64,000 nucleotides of DNA from Strigamia acuminata (taxonomy: Eukaryota; Arthropoda; Chilopoda; Geophilomorpha; Linotaeniidae): NCBI GenBank assembly GCA_949358305.1, contig OX442324.1, forward strand, positions 9,397,601 to 9,461,600, in the 5' to 3' direction. Position numbers and translations under genes: made by a program. Below are positions 1 through 13,900 of the stretch, one piece after another. Each line of letters starts with the position of its first letter. Within the stretch, counting starts at the first letter, position 1. The notes beneath the pieces are model-generated. The model saw only the letters and a program-made list of their open reading frames with translations. It did no database searches and had not been told where the DNA came from.

Positions 1-281
1 ACCTAATATATGACTATGTCCAGATGGGCCCAGTTGGGGTCCGGAAGGGTCCGATTGGTTCCCTTCGACAGGTAAGTAAAGTGGATATTGATTCGATAGA
101 ATCAACATCATCAAGTAATTAATACTTAATTTATATCGAATAAAATAGTTATATTTTATTCACCGTGTCTAAATAATTATTTATCACACTTTTTAGTTTT
201 AACCGAGTTTGAAATACGCGCGTTGGTTAAACAGCGCCATCTATGGTGAACATTGATAACTATCGATTTGTAATCATCACA
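1..281 (-). mobile_element. 5' tip of an LTR related to Gypsy-1, minus strand, truncated by the window
   Basis: The reverse complement of this stretch aligns along its whole length with the first part of the Gypsy-1 LTR at 16529 and 29161, starting with the same TGTGATGATTAC at position 281. It differs by scattered substitutions and small indels, clearly more than the two Gypsy-1 LTRs differ from each other, so it belongs to a separate and more diverged copy that lies mostly left of the window. It interrupts the satellite: base 282 is directly in phase with 1968 of the next unit. It is the 5' tip of an LTR; it could be the 5' LTR of a full element or a solo LTR. Confidence 0.85.
234..248 (-). 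promoter_or_regulatory. CTCF-like core motif in the LTR tip
   Basis: On the minus strand this reads CACCATAGATGGCGC, with the AGATGGCGC core that also occurs in the LTRs of Gypsy-1 and Gypsy-2. The core is conserved although neighbouring bases of this LTR copy have diverged. Function as an insulator or enhancer-blocking site is inference from the motif alone. Confidence 0.35.
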
Positions 282-1134
282 AATTTTATGAGAAATTTCA
301 GCAAATGTTTGAGGATTGAGGAAATCTTCTGAAATTTGTCAAATATAGGCAAAAATCTTCTGAAATTTGTCAAATACAGGCAAAAATCTGCTGAAATTTG
401 TCAAAAATTGCCCAAATTCCGTGCAAGTTTTGCAAGTTTGGCGCGCATCAAATCGTATGCGCGCCTATACTATTGCACGAGCGCATTGACGCGTGATGAA
501 CACTGACCACGTTTACGAAGTGAATTCGAGCTACAAAAGTATCGAGTCGCCATTCTATGATGGAAAAAAAAAATTAAGTGTAAACAAACAAAATAAAAAC
601 TTTAATATACAAGAAACGTACAATTCCACTCAACTTTGTTTCAAATTTTATTTATTGGATCATTGAAAATAAACAGTAGTGTTGTGCACTGTACGCTTAA
701 GTGTATACCGGCGATGCGTTGTTTTGTGGTGGGGATTTGCCTCGATAATTGATCTTTTCTCTTTGTTTGCAATATTTTTTTGGCCTTTTTTGTTGATTTT
801 TCGGTTTGAAATTGTTTTTTTCCGGTGTAATTTAAGTGGTGGAAGGTTGTTGGCGTGTGTTGAGGGTAATTTTGGCGGTTTTTGGGTCGGGATTAGTGTT
901 TTCTGCGATTTTTGATCGGTATTTGGGGTTTGATGCAGCGGATAGCGCATGCGAATCGCCGTCGACCGTAGCATTAGCAATTGCAACGTGCCGCGCTATG
1001 CCACACAATGTGCCGCCGCGATAGGCCATCGAATCCGAATGTGTGTGATGCGAAACGCGAGTACGCGCGCGGAGAACGCGCGGCAATGCTAGCAACAGGA
1101 GCGCAACTGCCCAAGAAATTGCTCAACAATAAAA

Positions 1135-1154
1135 GGCACGTGGAAGCACGTGCC
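1135..1154. other. Perfect hairpin in the satellite unit (representative)
   Basis: The arms GGCACGTG and CACGTGCC enclose the tetraloop GAAG. The hairpin contains two CACGTG E-box cores and recurs at the same place in every unit. It is followed at 1241-1264 by a second perfect hairpin with arms GAACTTTGC and GCAAAGTTC. Confidence 0.7.
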
Positions 1155-1634
1155 TGAAACAATAGGCACTTCAAATAAAGTTATTGTTAAAAAACGGGCT
1201 TGAAAACTAACAATTACACAATAATTAAGGGGCAAGAAATGAACTTTGCTGCAATGCAAAGTTCTCAAAATACAGAGAAATGAAAGTTACACTTGTATAA
1301 AGAATTGACAATGTTTGAAACCAATAAAAACTACAAAAACACACTTGTAAAAAACCCAAAACAACCCCCAGAATGAATTATTTGACTCAAATTAACCCTA
1401 AAACGGTCTTGGAGGTCGTGCAGACGACAGAGTCGGATCGGAAGGTTGCTAAAACCTGAGGCCAAAACTAGCAATGGGACAGCTAGTTAGAAAACAGCTT
1501 TTTCATCAATCATGAACGCTGAAAACCTCACCCAGGGGTAGAAAATGATGGAGAGAACGTTTTCGCCATCTAAAACGGTCTAAAACGGGTCTAAAATGCC
1601 TAAACCGGCGCCTGGAACGTGGCGCAGTTGTTGG

Positions 1635-1925
1635 GTCAAATATTGTCAAAAATCAGTGGAAATTTGTCAAATACTGGCAAAAATCTGCTGAAATTTGTCA
1701 AAAATTGCCAAATTTTGGCGCAAGTTACGTGAGGTTTGCGCGCATCCAACTATGACGAAAAATCCATGCGTGTGCACGCGCGATTTACTGGCGCGTTGGA
1801 AGCGTTAAAATAAATTTTTCCAATATCTAACACAATTTGCACCGAATTATGGCAATTTTTGACAAATTTACATGGATTTTTGCCAGTATTTGACAAATTT
1901 CCACGGATTTTTGACAATATTTGAC
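1635..1925. repeat. 75-bp inverted repeat inside the satellite unit (representative)
   Basis: The left arm 1635-1709 and the right arm 1851-1925 are near-perfect reverse complements, with a few mismatches clustered in two spots, and they enclose 141 bp. The arms are made of the same GTCAAATA/GGCAAAAATC words that form the direct 31-bp subrepeats at about 2008-2098. The structure recurs every 1686 bp and could form a long hairpin in single-stranded DNA or in a transcript. Confidence 0.75.
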
Positions 1926-4900
1926 AAATTCCAGACAAATTTCAGACAAATTTCAATTAATTTTAGAAATTTTATGAGAAATTTCAGCAAATGTTTGAGG
2001 ATTGAGGAAATCTTCTGAAATTTGTCAAATATAGGCAAAAATCTTCTGAAATTTGTCAAATACAGGCAAAAATCTGCTGAAATTTGTCAAAAATTGCCCA
2101 AATTCCGTGCAAGTTTTGCAAGTTTTGCGCGCATCAAATCGTATGCGCGCCTATACTATTGCACGAGCGCATTGACGCGTGATGAACACCGACCACGTTT
2201 ACGAAGTGAATTCGAGCTACAAAAGTATCGAGTCGCCATTCTATGATGGAAAAAAAAAATTAAGTGTAAACAAACAAAATAAAAACTTTAATATACAAGA
2301 AACGTACAATTCCACTCAACTTTGTTTCAAATTTTATTTATTGGATCATTGAAAATAAACAGTAGTGTTGTGCACTGTACGCTTAAGTGTATACCGGCGA
2401 TGCGTTGTTTTGTGGTGGGGATTTGCCTCGATAATTGATCTTTTCTCTTTGTTTGCAATATTTTTTTGGCCTTTTTTGTTGATTTTTCGGTTTGAAATTG
2501 TTTTTTTCCGGTGTAATTTAAGTGGTGGAAGGTTGTTGGCGTGTGTTGAGGGTAATTTTGGCGGTTTTTGGGTCGGGATTAGTGTTTTCTGCGATTTTTT
2601 ATCGGTATTTGGGGTTTGATGCAGCGGATAGCGCATGCGAATCGCCGTCGACCGTAGCATTAGCAATTGCAACGTGCCGCGCTATGCCACACAATGTGCC
2701 GCCGCGATAGGCCATCGAATCCGAATGTGTGTGATGCGAAACGCGAGTACGCGCGCGGAGAACGCGCGGCAATGCTAGCAACAGGAGCGCAACTGCCCAA
2801 GAAATTGCTCAACAATAAAAGGCACGTGGAAGCACGTGCCTGAAACAATAGGCACTTCAAATAAAGTTATTGTTAAAAAACGGGCTTGAAAACCAACAAT
2901 TACACAATAATTAAGGGGCAAGAAATGAACTTTGCTGCAATGCAAAGTTCTCAAAATACAGAGAAATGAAAGTTACACTTGTATAAAGAATTGACAATGT
3001 TTGAAACCAATAAAAACTACAAAAACACACTTGTAAAAAACCCAAAACAACCCCCAGAATGAATTATTTGACTCAAATTAACCCTAAAACGGTCTTGGAG
3101 GTCGTGCAGACGACAGAGTCGGATCGGAAGGTTGCTAAAACCTGACGCCAAAACTAGCAATGGGACAGCTAGTTAGAAAACAGCTTTTTCATCAATCATG
3201 AACGCTGAAAACCTCACCCAGGGGTAGAAAATGATGGAGAGAACGTTTTCGCCATCTAAAACGGTCTAAAACGGGTCTAAAATGCCTAAACCGGCGCCTG
3301 GAACGTGGCGCAGTTGTTGGGTCAAATATTGTCAAAAATCAGTGGAAATTTGTCAAATACTGGCAAAAATCTGCTGAAATTTGTCAAAAATTGCCAAATT
3401 TTGGCGCAAGTTACGTGAGGTTTGCGCGCATCCAACTATGACGAAAAATCCATGCGTGTGCACGCGCGATTTACTGGCGCGTTGGAAGCGTTAAAATAAA
3501 TTTTTCCAATATCTAACACAATTTGCACCGAATTATGGCAATTTTTGACAAATTTACATGGATTTTTGCCAGTATTTGACAAATTTCCACGGATTTTTGA
3601 CAATATTTGACAAATTCCAGACAAATTTCAGACAAATTTCAATTAATTTTAGAAATTTTATGAGAAATTTCAGCAAATGTTTGAGGATTGAGGAAATCTT
3701 CTGAAATTTGTCAAATATAGGCAAAAATCTTCTGAAATTTGTCAAATACAGGCAAAAATCTGCTGAAATTTGTCAAAAATTGCCCAAATTCCGTGCAAGT
3801 TTTGCAAGTTTTGCGCGCATCAAATCGTATGCGCGCCTATACTATTGCACGAGCGCATTGACGCGTGATGAACACCGACCACGTTTACGAAGTGAATTCG
3901 AGCTACAAAAGTATCGAGTCGCCATTCTATGATGGAAAAAAAAAATTAAGTGTAAACAAACAAAATAAAAACTTTAATATACAAGAAACGTACAATTCCA
4001 CTCAACTTTGTTTCAAATTTTATTTATTGGATCATTGAAAATAAACAGTAGTGTTGTGCACTGTACGCTTAAGTGTATACCGGCGATGCGTTGTTTTGTG
4101 GTGGGGATTTGCCTCGATAATTGATCTTTTCTCTTTGTTTGCAATATTTTTTTGGCCTTTTTTGTTGATTTTTCGGTTTGAAATTGTTTTTTTCCGGTGT
4201 AATTTAAGTGGTGGAAGGTTGTTGGCGTGTGTTGAGGGTAATTTTGGCGGTTTTTGGGTCGGGATTAGTGTTTTCTGCGATTTTTTATCGGTATTTGGGG
4301 TTTGATGCAGCGGATAGCGCATGCGAATCGCCGTCGACCGTAGCATTAGCAATTGCAACGTGCCGCGCTATGCCACACAATGTGCCGCCGCGATAGGCCA
4401 TCGAATCCGAATGTGTGTGATGCGAAACGCGAGTACGCGCGCGGAGAACGCGCGGCAATGCTAGCAACAGGAGCGCAACTGCCCAAGAAATTGCTCAACA
4501 ATAAAAGGCACGTGGAAGCACGTGCCTGAAACAATAGGCACTTCAAATAAAGTTATTGTTAAAAAACGGGCTTGAAAACCAACAATTACACAATAATTAA
4601 GGGGCAAGAAATGAACTTTGCTGCAATGCAAAGTTCTCAAAATACAGAGAAATGAAAGTTACACTTGTATAAAGAATTGACAATGTTTGAAACCAATAAA
4701 AACTACAAAAACACACTTGTAAAAAACCCAAAACAACCCCCAGAATGAATTATTTGACTCAAATTAACCCTAAAACGGTCTTGGAGGTCGTGCAGACGAC
4801 AGAGTCGGATCGGAAGGTTGCTAAAACCTGACGCCAAAACTAGCAATGGGACAGCTAGTTAGAAAACAGCTTTTTCATCAATCATGAACGCTGAAAACCT

Positions 4901-7900
4901 CACCCAGGGGTAGAAAATGATGGAGAGAACGTTTTCGCCATCTAAAACGGTCTAAAACGGGTCTAAAATGCCTAAACCGGCGCCTGGAACGTGGCGCAGT
5001 TGTTGGGTCAAATATTGTCAAAAATCAGTGGAAATTTGTCAAATACTGGCAAAAATCTGCTGAAATTTGTCAAAAATTGCCAAATTTTGGCGCAAGTTAC
5101 GTGAGGTTTGCGCGCATCCAACTATGACGAAAAATCCATGCGTGTGCACGCGCGATTTACTGGCGCGTTGGAAGCGTTAAAATAAATTTTTCCAATATCT
5201 AACACAATTTGCACCGAATTATGGCAATTTTTGACAAATTTACATGGATTTTTGCCAGTATTTGACAAATTTCCACGGATTTTTGACAATATTTGACAAA
5301 TTCCAGACAAATTTCAGACAAATTTCAATTAATTTTAGAAATTTTATGAGAAATTTCAGCAAATGTTTGAGGATTGAGGAAATCTTCTGAAATTTGTCAA
5401 ATATAGGCAAAAATCTTCTGAAATTTGTCAAATACAGGCAAAAATCTGCTGAAATTTGTCAAAAATTGCCCAAATTCCGTGCAAGTTTTGCAAGTTTTGC
5501 GCGCATCAAATCGTATGCGCGCCTATACTATTGCACGAGCGCATTGACGCGTGATGAACACCGACCACGTTTACGAAGTGAATTCGAGCTACAAAAGTAT
5601 CGAGTCGCCATTCTATGATGGAAAAAAAAAATTAAGTGTAAACAAACAAAATAAAAACTTTAATATACAAGAAACGTACAATTCCACTCAACTTTGTTTC
5701 AAATTTTATTTATTGGATCATTGAAAATAAACAGTAGTGTTGTGCACTGTACGCTTAAGTGTATACCGGCGATGCGTTGTTTTGTGGTGGGGATTTGCCT
5801 CGATAATTGATCTTTTCTCTTTGTTTGCAATATTTTTTTGGCCTTTTTTGTTGATTTTTCGGTTTGAAATTGTTTTTTTCCGGTGTAATTTAAGTGGTGG
5901 AAGGTTGTTGGCGTGTGTTGAGGGTAATTTTGGCGGTTTTTGGGTCGGGATTAGTGTTTTCTGCGATTTTTGATCGGTATTTGGGGTTTGATGCAGCGGA
6001 TAGCGCATGCGAATCGCCGTCGACCGTAGCATTAGCAATTGCAACGTGCCGCGTTATGCCACACAATGTGCCGCCGCGATAGGCCATCGAATCCGAATGT
6101 GTGTGATGCGAAACGCGAGTACGCGCGCGGAGAACGCGCGGCAATGCTAGCAACAGGAGCGCAACTGCCCAAGAAATTGCTCAACAATAAAAGGCACGTG
6201 GAAGCACGTGCCTGAAACAATAGGCACTTCAAATAAAGTTATTGTTAAAAAACGGGCTTGAAAACTAACAATTACACAATAATTAAGGGGCAAGAAATGA
6301 ACTTTGCTGCAATGCAAAGTTCTCAAAATACAGAGAAATGAAAGTTACACTTGTATAAAGAATTGACAATGTTTGAAACCAATAAAAACTACAAAAACAC
6401 ACTTGTAAAAAACCCAAAACAACCCCCAGAATGAATTATTTGACTCAAATTAACCCTAAAACGGTCTTGGAGGTCGTGCAGACGACAGAGTCGGATCGGA
6501 AGGTTGCTAAAACCTGAGGCCAAAACTAGCAATGGGACAGCTAGTTAGAAAACAGCTTTTTCATCAATCATGAACGCTGAAAACCTCACCCAGGGGTAGA
6601 AAATGATGGAGAGAACGTTTTCGCCATCTAAAACGGTCTAAAACGGGTCTAAAATGCCTAAACCGGCGCCTGGAACGTGGCGCAGTTGTTGGGTCAAATA
6701 TTGTCAAAAATCAGTGGAAATTTGTCAAATACTGGCAAAAATCTGCTGAAATTTGTCAAAAATTGCCAAATTTTGGCGCAAGTTACGTGAGGTTTGCGCG
6801 CATCCAACTATGACGAAAAATCCATGCGTGTGCACGCGCGATTTACTGGCGCGTTGGAAGCGTTAAAATAAATTTTTCCAATATCTAACACAATTTGCAC
6901 CGAATTATGGCAATTTTTGACAAATTTACATGGATTTTTGCCAGTATTTGACAAATTTCCACGGATTTTTGACAATATTTGACAAATTCCAGACAAATTT
7001 CAGACAAATTTCAATTAATTTTAGAAATTTTATGAGAAATTTCAGCAAATGTTTGAGGATTGAGGAAATCTTCTGAAATTTGTCAAATATAGGCAAAAAT
7101 CTTCTGAAATTTGTCAAATACAGGCAAAAATCTGCTGAAATTTGTCAAAAATTGCCCAAATTCCGTGCAAGTTTTGCAAGTTTGGCGCGCATCAAATCGT
7201 ATGCGCGCCTATACTATTGCACGAGCGCATTGACGCGTGATGAACACCGACCACGTTTACGAAGTGAATTCGAGCTACAAAAGTATCGAGTCGCCATTCT
7301 ATGATGGAAAAAAAAAATTAAGTGTAAACAAACAAAATAAAAACTTTAATATACAAGAAACGTACAATTCCACTCAACTTTGTTTCAAATTTTATTTATT
7401 GGATCATTGAAAATAAACAGTAGTGTTGTGCACTGTACGCTTAAGTGTATACCGGCGATGCGTAGTTTTGTGGTGGGGATTTGCCTCGATAATTGATCTT
7501 TTCTCTTTGTTTGCAATATTTTTTTGGCCTTTTTTGTTGATTTTTCGGTTTGAAATTGTTTTTTTCCGGTGTAATTTAAGTGGTGGAAGGTTGTTGGCGT
7601 GTGTTGAGGGTAATTTTGGCGGTTTTTGGGTCGGGATTAGTGTTTTCTGCGATTTTTGATCGGTATTTGGGGTTTGATGCAGCGGATAGCGCATGCGAAT
7701 CGCCGTCGACCGTAGCATTAGCAATTGCAACGTGCCGCGCTATGCCACACAATGTGCCGCCGCGATAGGCCATCGAATCCGAATGTGTGTGATGCGAAAC
7801 GCGAGTACGCGCGCGGAGAACGCGCGGCAATGCTAGCAACAGGAGCGCAACTGCCCAAGAAATTGCTCAACAATAAAAGGCACGTGGAAGCACGTGCCTG

Positions 7901-10900
7901 AAACAATAGGCACTTCAAATAAAGTTATTGTTAAAAAACGGGCTTGAAAACCAACAATTACACAATAATTAAGGGGCAAGAAATGAACTTTGCTGCAATG
8001 CAAAGTTCTCAAAATACAGAGAAATGAAAGTTACACTTGTATAAAGAATTGACAATGTTTGAAACCAATAAAAACTACAAAAACACACTTGTAAAAAACC
8101 CAAAACAACCCCCAGAATGAATTATTTGACTCAAATTAACCCTAAAACGGTCTTGGAGGTCGTGCAGACGACAGAGTCGGATCGGAAGGTTGCTAAAACC
8201 TGACGCCAAAACTAGCAATGGGACAGCTAGTTAGAAAACAGCTTTTTCATCAATCATGAACGCTGAAAACCTCACCCAGGGGTAGAAAATGATGGAGAGA
8301 ACGTTTTCGCCATCTAAAACGGTCTAAAACGGGTCTAAAATGCCTAAACCGGCGCCTGGAACGTGGCGCAGTTGTTGGGTCAAATATTGTCAAAAATCAG
8401 TGGAAATTTGTCAAATACTGGCAAAAATCTGCTGAAATTTGTCAAAAATTGCCAAATTTTGGCGCAAGTTACGTGAGGTTTGCGCGCATCCAACTATGAC
8501 GAAAAATCCATGCGTGTGCACGCGCGATTTACTGGCGCGTTGGAAGCGTTAAAATAAATTTTTCCAATATCTAACACAATTTGCACCGAATTATGGCAAT
8601 TTTTGACAAATTTACATGGATTTTTGCCAGTATTTGACAAATTTCCACGGATTTTTGACAATATTTGACAAATTCCAGACAAATTTCAGACAAATTTCAA
8701 TTAATTTTAGAAATTTTATGAGAAATTTCAGCAAATGTTTGAGGATTGAGGAAATCTTCTGAAATTTGTCAAATATAGGCAAAAATCTTCTGAAATTTGT
8801 CAAATACAGGCAAAAATCTGCTGAAATTTGTCAAAAATTGCCCAAATTCCGTGCAAGTTTTGCAAGTTTTGCGCGCATCAAATCGTATGCGCGCCTATAC
8901 TATTGCACGAGCGCATTGACGCGTGATGAACACCGACCACGTTTACGAGGTGAATTCGAGCTACAAAAGTATCGAGTCGCCATTCTATGATGGAAAAAAA
9001 AAATTAAGTGTAAACAAACAAAATAAAAACTTTAATATACAAGAAACGTACAATTCCACTCAACTTTGTTTCAAATTTTATTTATTGGATCATTGAAAAT
9101 AAACAGTAGTGTTGTGCACTGTACGCTTAAGTGTATACCGGCGATGCGTAGTTTTGTGGTGGGGATTTGCCTCGATAATTGATCTTTTCTCTTTGTTTGC
9201 AATATTTTTTTGGCCTTTTTTGTTGATTTTTCGGTTTGAAATTGTTTTTTTCCGGTGTAATTTAAGTGGTGGAAGGTTGTTGGCGTGTGTTGAGGGTAAT
9301 TTTGGCGGTTTTTGGGTCGGGATTAGTGTTTTCTGCGATTTTTGATCGGTATTTGGGGTTTGATGCAGCGGATAGCGCATGCGAATCGCCGTCGACCGTA
9401 GCATTAGCAATTGCAACGTGCCGCGCTATGCCACACAATGTGCCGCCGCGATAGGCCATCGAATCCGAATGTGTGTGATGCGAAACGCGAGTACGCGCGC
9501 GGAGAACGCGCGGCAATGCTAGCAACAGGAGCGCAACTGCCCAAGAAATTGCTCAACAATAAAAGGCACGTGGAAGCACGTGCCTGAAACAATAGGCACT
9601 TCAAATAAAGTTATTGTTAAAAAACGGGCTTGAAAACCAACAATTACACAATAATTAAGGGGCAAGAAATGAACTTTGCTGCAATGCAAAGTTCTCAAAA
9701 TACAGAGAAATGAAAGTTACACTTGTATAAAGAATTGACAACGTTTGAAACCAATAAAAACTACAAAAACACAATGGAAAAAAACCCAAAACAACCCCCA
9801 GAATGAATTATTTGACTCAAATTAACCCTAAAACGGTCTTGGAGGTCGTGCAGACGACAGAGTCGGATCGGAAGGTTGCTAAAACCTGACGCCAAAACTA
9901 GCAATGGGACAGCTAGTTAGAAAACAGCTTTTTCATCAATCATGAACGCTGAAAACCTCACCCAGGGGTAGAAAATGATGGAGAGAACGTTTTCGCCATC
10001 TAAAACGGTCTAAAACGGGTCTAAAATGCCTAAACCGGCGCCTGGAACGTGGCGCAGTTGTTGGGTCAAATATTGTCAAAAATCAGTGGAAATTTGTCAA
10101 ATACTGGCAAAAATCTGCTGAAATTTGTCAAAAATTGCCAAATTTTGGCGCAAGTTACGTGAGGTTTGCGCGCATCCAACTATGACGAAAAATCCATGCG
10201 TGTGCACGCGCGATTTACTGGCGCGTTGGAAGCGTTAAAATAAATTTTTCCAATATCTAACACAATTTGCACCGAATTATGGCAATTTTTGACAAATTTA
10301 CATGGATTTTTGCCAGTATTTGACAAATTTCCACGGATTTTTGACAATATTTGACAAATTCCAGACAAATTTCAGACAAATTTCAATTAATTTTAGAAAT
10401 TTTATGAGAAATTTCAGCAAATGTTTGAGGATTGAGGAAATCTTCTGAAATTTGTCAAATATAGGCAAAAATCTTCTGAAATTTGTCAAATACAGGCAAA
10501 AATCTGCTGAAATTTGTCAAAAATTGCCCAAATTCCGTGCAAGTTTTGCAAGTTTGGCGCGCATCAAATCGTATGCGCGCCTATACTATTGCACGAGCGC
10601 ATTGACGCGTGATGAACACCGACCACGTTTACGAAGTGAATTCGAGCTACAAAAGTATCGAGTCGCCATTCTATGATGGAAAAAAAAAATTAAGTGTAAA
10701 CAAACAAAATAAAAACTTTAATATACAAGAAACGTACAATTCCACTCAACTTTGTTTCAAATTTTATTTATTGGATCATTGAAAATAAACAGTAGTGTTG
10801 TGCACTGTACGCTTAAGTGTATACCGGCGATGCGTAGTTTTGTGGTGGGGATTTGCCTCGATAATTGATCTTTTCTCTTTGTTTGCAATATTTTTTTGGC

Positions 10901-13900
10901 CTTTTTTGTTGATTTTTCGGTTTGAAATTGTTTTTTTCCGGTGTAATTTAAGTGGTGGAAGGTTGTTGGCGTGTGTTGAGGGTAATTTTGGCGGTTTTTG
11001 GGTCGGGATTAGTGTTTTCTGCGATTTTTGATCGGTATTTGGGGTTTGATGCAGCGGATAGCGCATGCGAATCGCCGTCGACCGTAGCATTAGCAATTGC
11101 AACGTGCCGCGCTATGCCACACAATGTGCCGCCGCGATAGGCCATCGAATCCGAATGTGTGTGATGCGAAACGCGAGTACGCGCGCGGAGAACGCGCGGC
11201 AATGCTAGCAACAGGAGCGCAACTGCCCAAGAAATTGCTCAACAATAAAAGGCACGTGGAAGCACGTGCCTGAAACAATAGGCACTTCAAATAAAGTTAT
11301 TGTTAAAAAACGGGCTTGAAAACCAACAATTACACAATAATTAAGGGGCAAGAAATGAACTTTGCTGCAATGCAAAGTTCTCAAAATACAGAGAAATGAA
11401 AGTTACACTTGTATAAAGAATTGACAATGTTTGAAACCAATAAAAACTACAAAAACACACTTGTAAAAAACCCAAAACAACCCCCAGAATGAATTATTTG
11501 ACTCAAATTAACCCTAAAACGGTCTTGGAGGTCGTGCAGACGACAGAGTCGGATCGGAAGGTTGCTAAAACCTGACGCCAAAACTAGCAATGGGACAGCT
11601 AGTTAGAAAACAGCTTTTTCATCAATCATGAACGCTGAAAACCTCACCCAGGGGTAGAAAATGATGGAGAGAACGTTTTCGCCATCTAAAACGGTCTAAA
11701 ACGGGTCTAAAATGCCTAAACCGGCGCCTGGAACGTGGCGCAGTTGTTGGGTCAAATATTGTCAAAAATCAGTGGAAATTTGTCAAATACTGGCAAAAAT
11801 CTGCTGAAATTTGTCAAAAATTGCCAAATTTTGGCGCAAGTTACGTGAGGTTTGCGCGCATCCAACTATGACGAAAAATCCATGCGTGTGCACGCGCGAT
11901 TTACTGGCGCGTTGGAAGCGTTAAAATAAATTTTTCCAATATCTAACACAATTTGCACCGAATTATGGCAATTTTTGACAAATTTACATGGATTTTTGCC
12001 AGTATTTGACAAATTTCCACGGATTTTTGACAATATTTGACAAATTCCAGACAAATTTCAGACAAATTTCAATTAATTTTAGAAATTTTATGAGAAATTT
12101 CAGCAAATGTTTGAGGATTGAGGAAATCTTCTGAAATTTGTCAAATATAGGCAAAAATCTTCTGAAATTTGTCAAATACAGGCAAAAATCTGCTGAAATT
12201 TGTCAAAAATTGCCCAAATTCCGTGCAAGTTTTGCAAGTTTTGCGCGCATCAAATCGTATGCGCGCCTATACTATTGCACGAGCGCATTGACGCGTGATG
12301 AACACCGACCACGTTTACGAAGTGAATTCGAGCTACAAAAGTATCGAGTCGCCATTCTATGATGGAAAAAAAAAATTGAGTGTAAACAAACAAAATAAAA
12401 ACTTTAATATACAAGAAACGTACAATTCCACTCAACTTTGTTTCAAATTTTATTTATTGGATCATTGAAAATAAACAGTAGTGTTGTGCACTGTACGCTT
12501 AAGTGTATACCGGCGATGCGTAGTTTTGTGGTGGGGATTTGCCTCGATAATTGATCTTTTCTCTTTGTTTGCAATATTTTTTTGGCCTTTTTTGTTGATT
12601 TTTCGGTTTGAAATTGTTTTTTTCCGGTGTAATTTAAGTGGTGGAAGGTTGTTGGCGTGTGTTGAGGGTAATTTTGGCGGTTTTTGGGTCGGGATTAGTG
12701 TTTTCTGCGATTTTTGATCGGTATTTGGGGTTTGATGCAGCGGATAGCGCATGCGAATCGCCGTCGACCGTAGCATTAGCAATTGCAACGTGCCGCGCTA
12801 TGCCACACAATGTGCCGCCGCGATAGGCCATCGAATCCGAATGTGTGTGATGCGAAACGCGAGTACGCGCGCGGAGAACGCGCGGCAATGCTAGCAACAG
12901 GAGCGCAACTGCCCAAGAAATTGCTCAACAATAAAAGGCACGTGGAAGCACGTGCCTGAAACAATAGGCACTTCAAATAAAGTTATTGTTAAAAAATGGG
13001 CTTGAAAACCAACAATTACACAATAATTAAGGGGCAAGAAATGAACTTTGCTGCAATGCAAAGTTCTCAAAATACAGAGAAATGAAAGTTACACTTGTAT
13101 AAAGAATTGACAACGTTTGAAACCAATAAAAACTACAAAAACACAATGGAAAAAAACCCAAAACAACCCCCAGAATGAATTATTTGACTCAAATTAACCC
13201 TAAAACGGTCTTGGAGGTCGTGCAGACGACAGAGTCGGATCGGAAGGTTGCTAAAACCTGACGCCAAAACTAGCAATGGGACAGCTAGTTAGAAAACAGC
13301 TTTTTCATCAATCATGAACGCTGAAAACCTCACCCAGGGGTAGAAAATGATGGAGAGAACGTTTTCGCCATCTAAAACGGTCTAAAACGGGTCTAAAATG
13401 CCTAAACCGGCGCCTGGAACGTGGCGCAGTTGTTGGGTCAAATATTGTCAAAAATCAGTGGAAATTTGTCAAATACTGGCAAAAATCTGCTGAAATTTGT
13501 CAAAAATTGCCAAATTTTGGCGCAAGTTACGTGAGGTTTGCGCGCATCCAACTATGACGAAAAATCCATGCGTGTGCACGCGCGATTTACTGGCGCGTTG
13601 GAAGCGTTAAAATAAATTTTTCCAATATCTAACACAATTTGCACCGAATTATGGCAATTTTTGACAAATTTACATGGATTTTTGCCAGTATTTGACAAAT
13701 TTCCACGGATTTTTGACAATATTTGACAAATTCCAGACAAATTTCAGACAAATTTCAATTAATTTTAGAAATTTTATGAGAAATTTCAGCAAATGTTTGA
13801 GGATTGAGGAAATCTTCTGAAATTTGTCAAATATAGGCAAAAATCTTCTGAAATTTGTCAAATACAGGCAAAAATCTGCTGAAATTTGTCAAAAATTGCC

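Noticed and set aside
660-986. 108-codon minus-strand ORF repeated in each satellite unit
   Set aside because: It is kept only because the units are nearly identical. Overlapping ORFs on both strands change length with single-base variants, and composition is that of translated AT-rich sequence.
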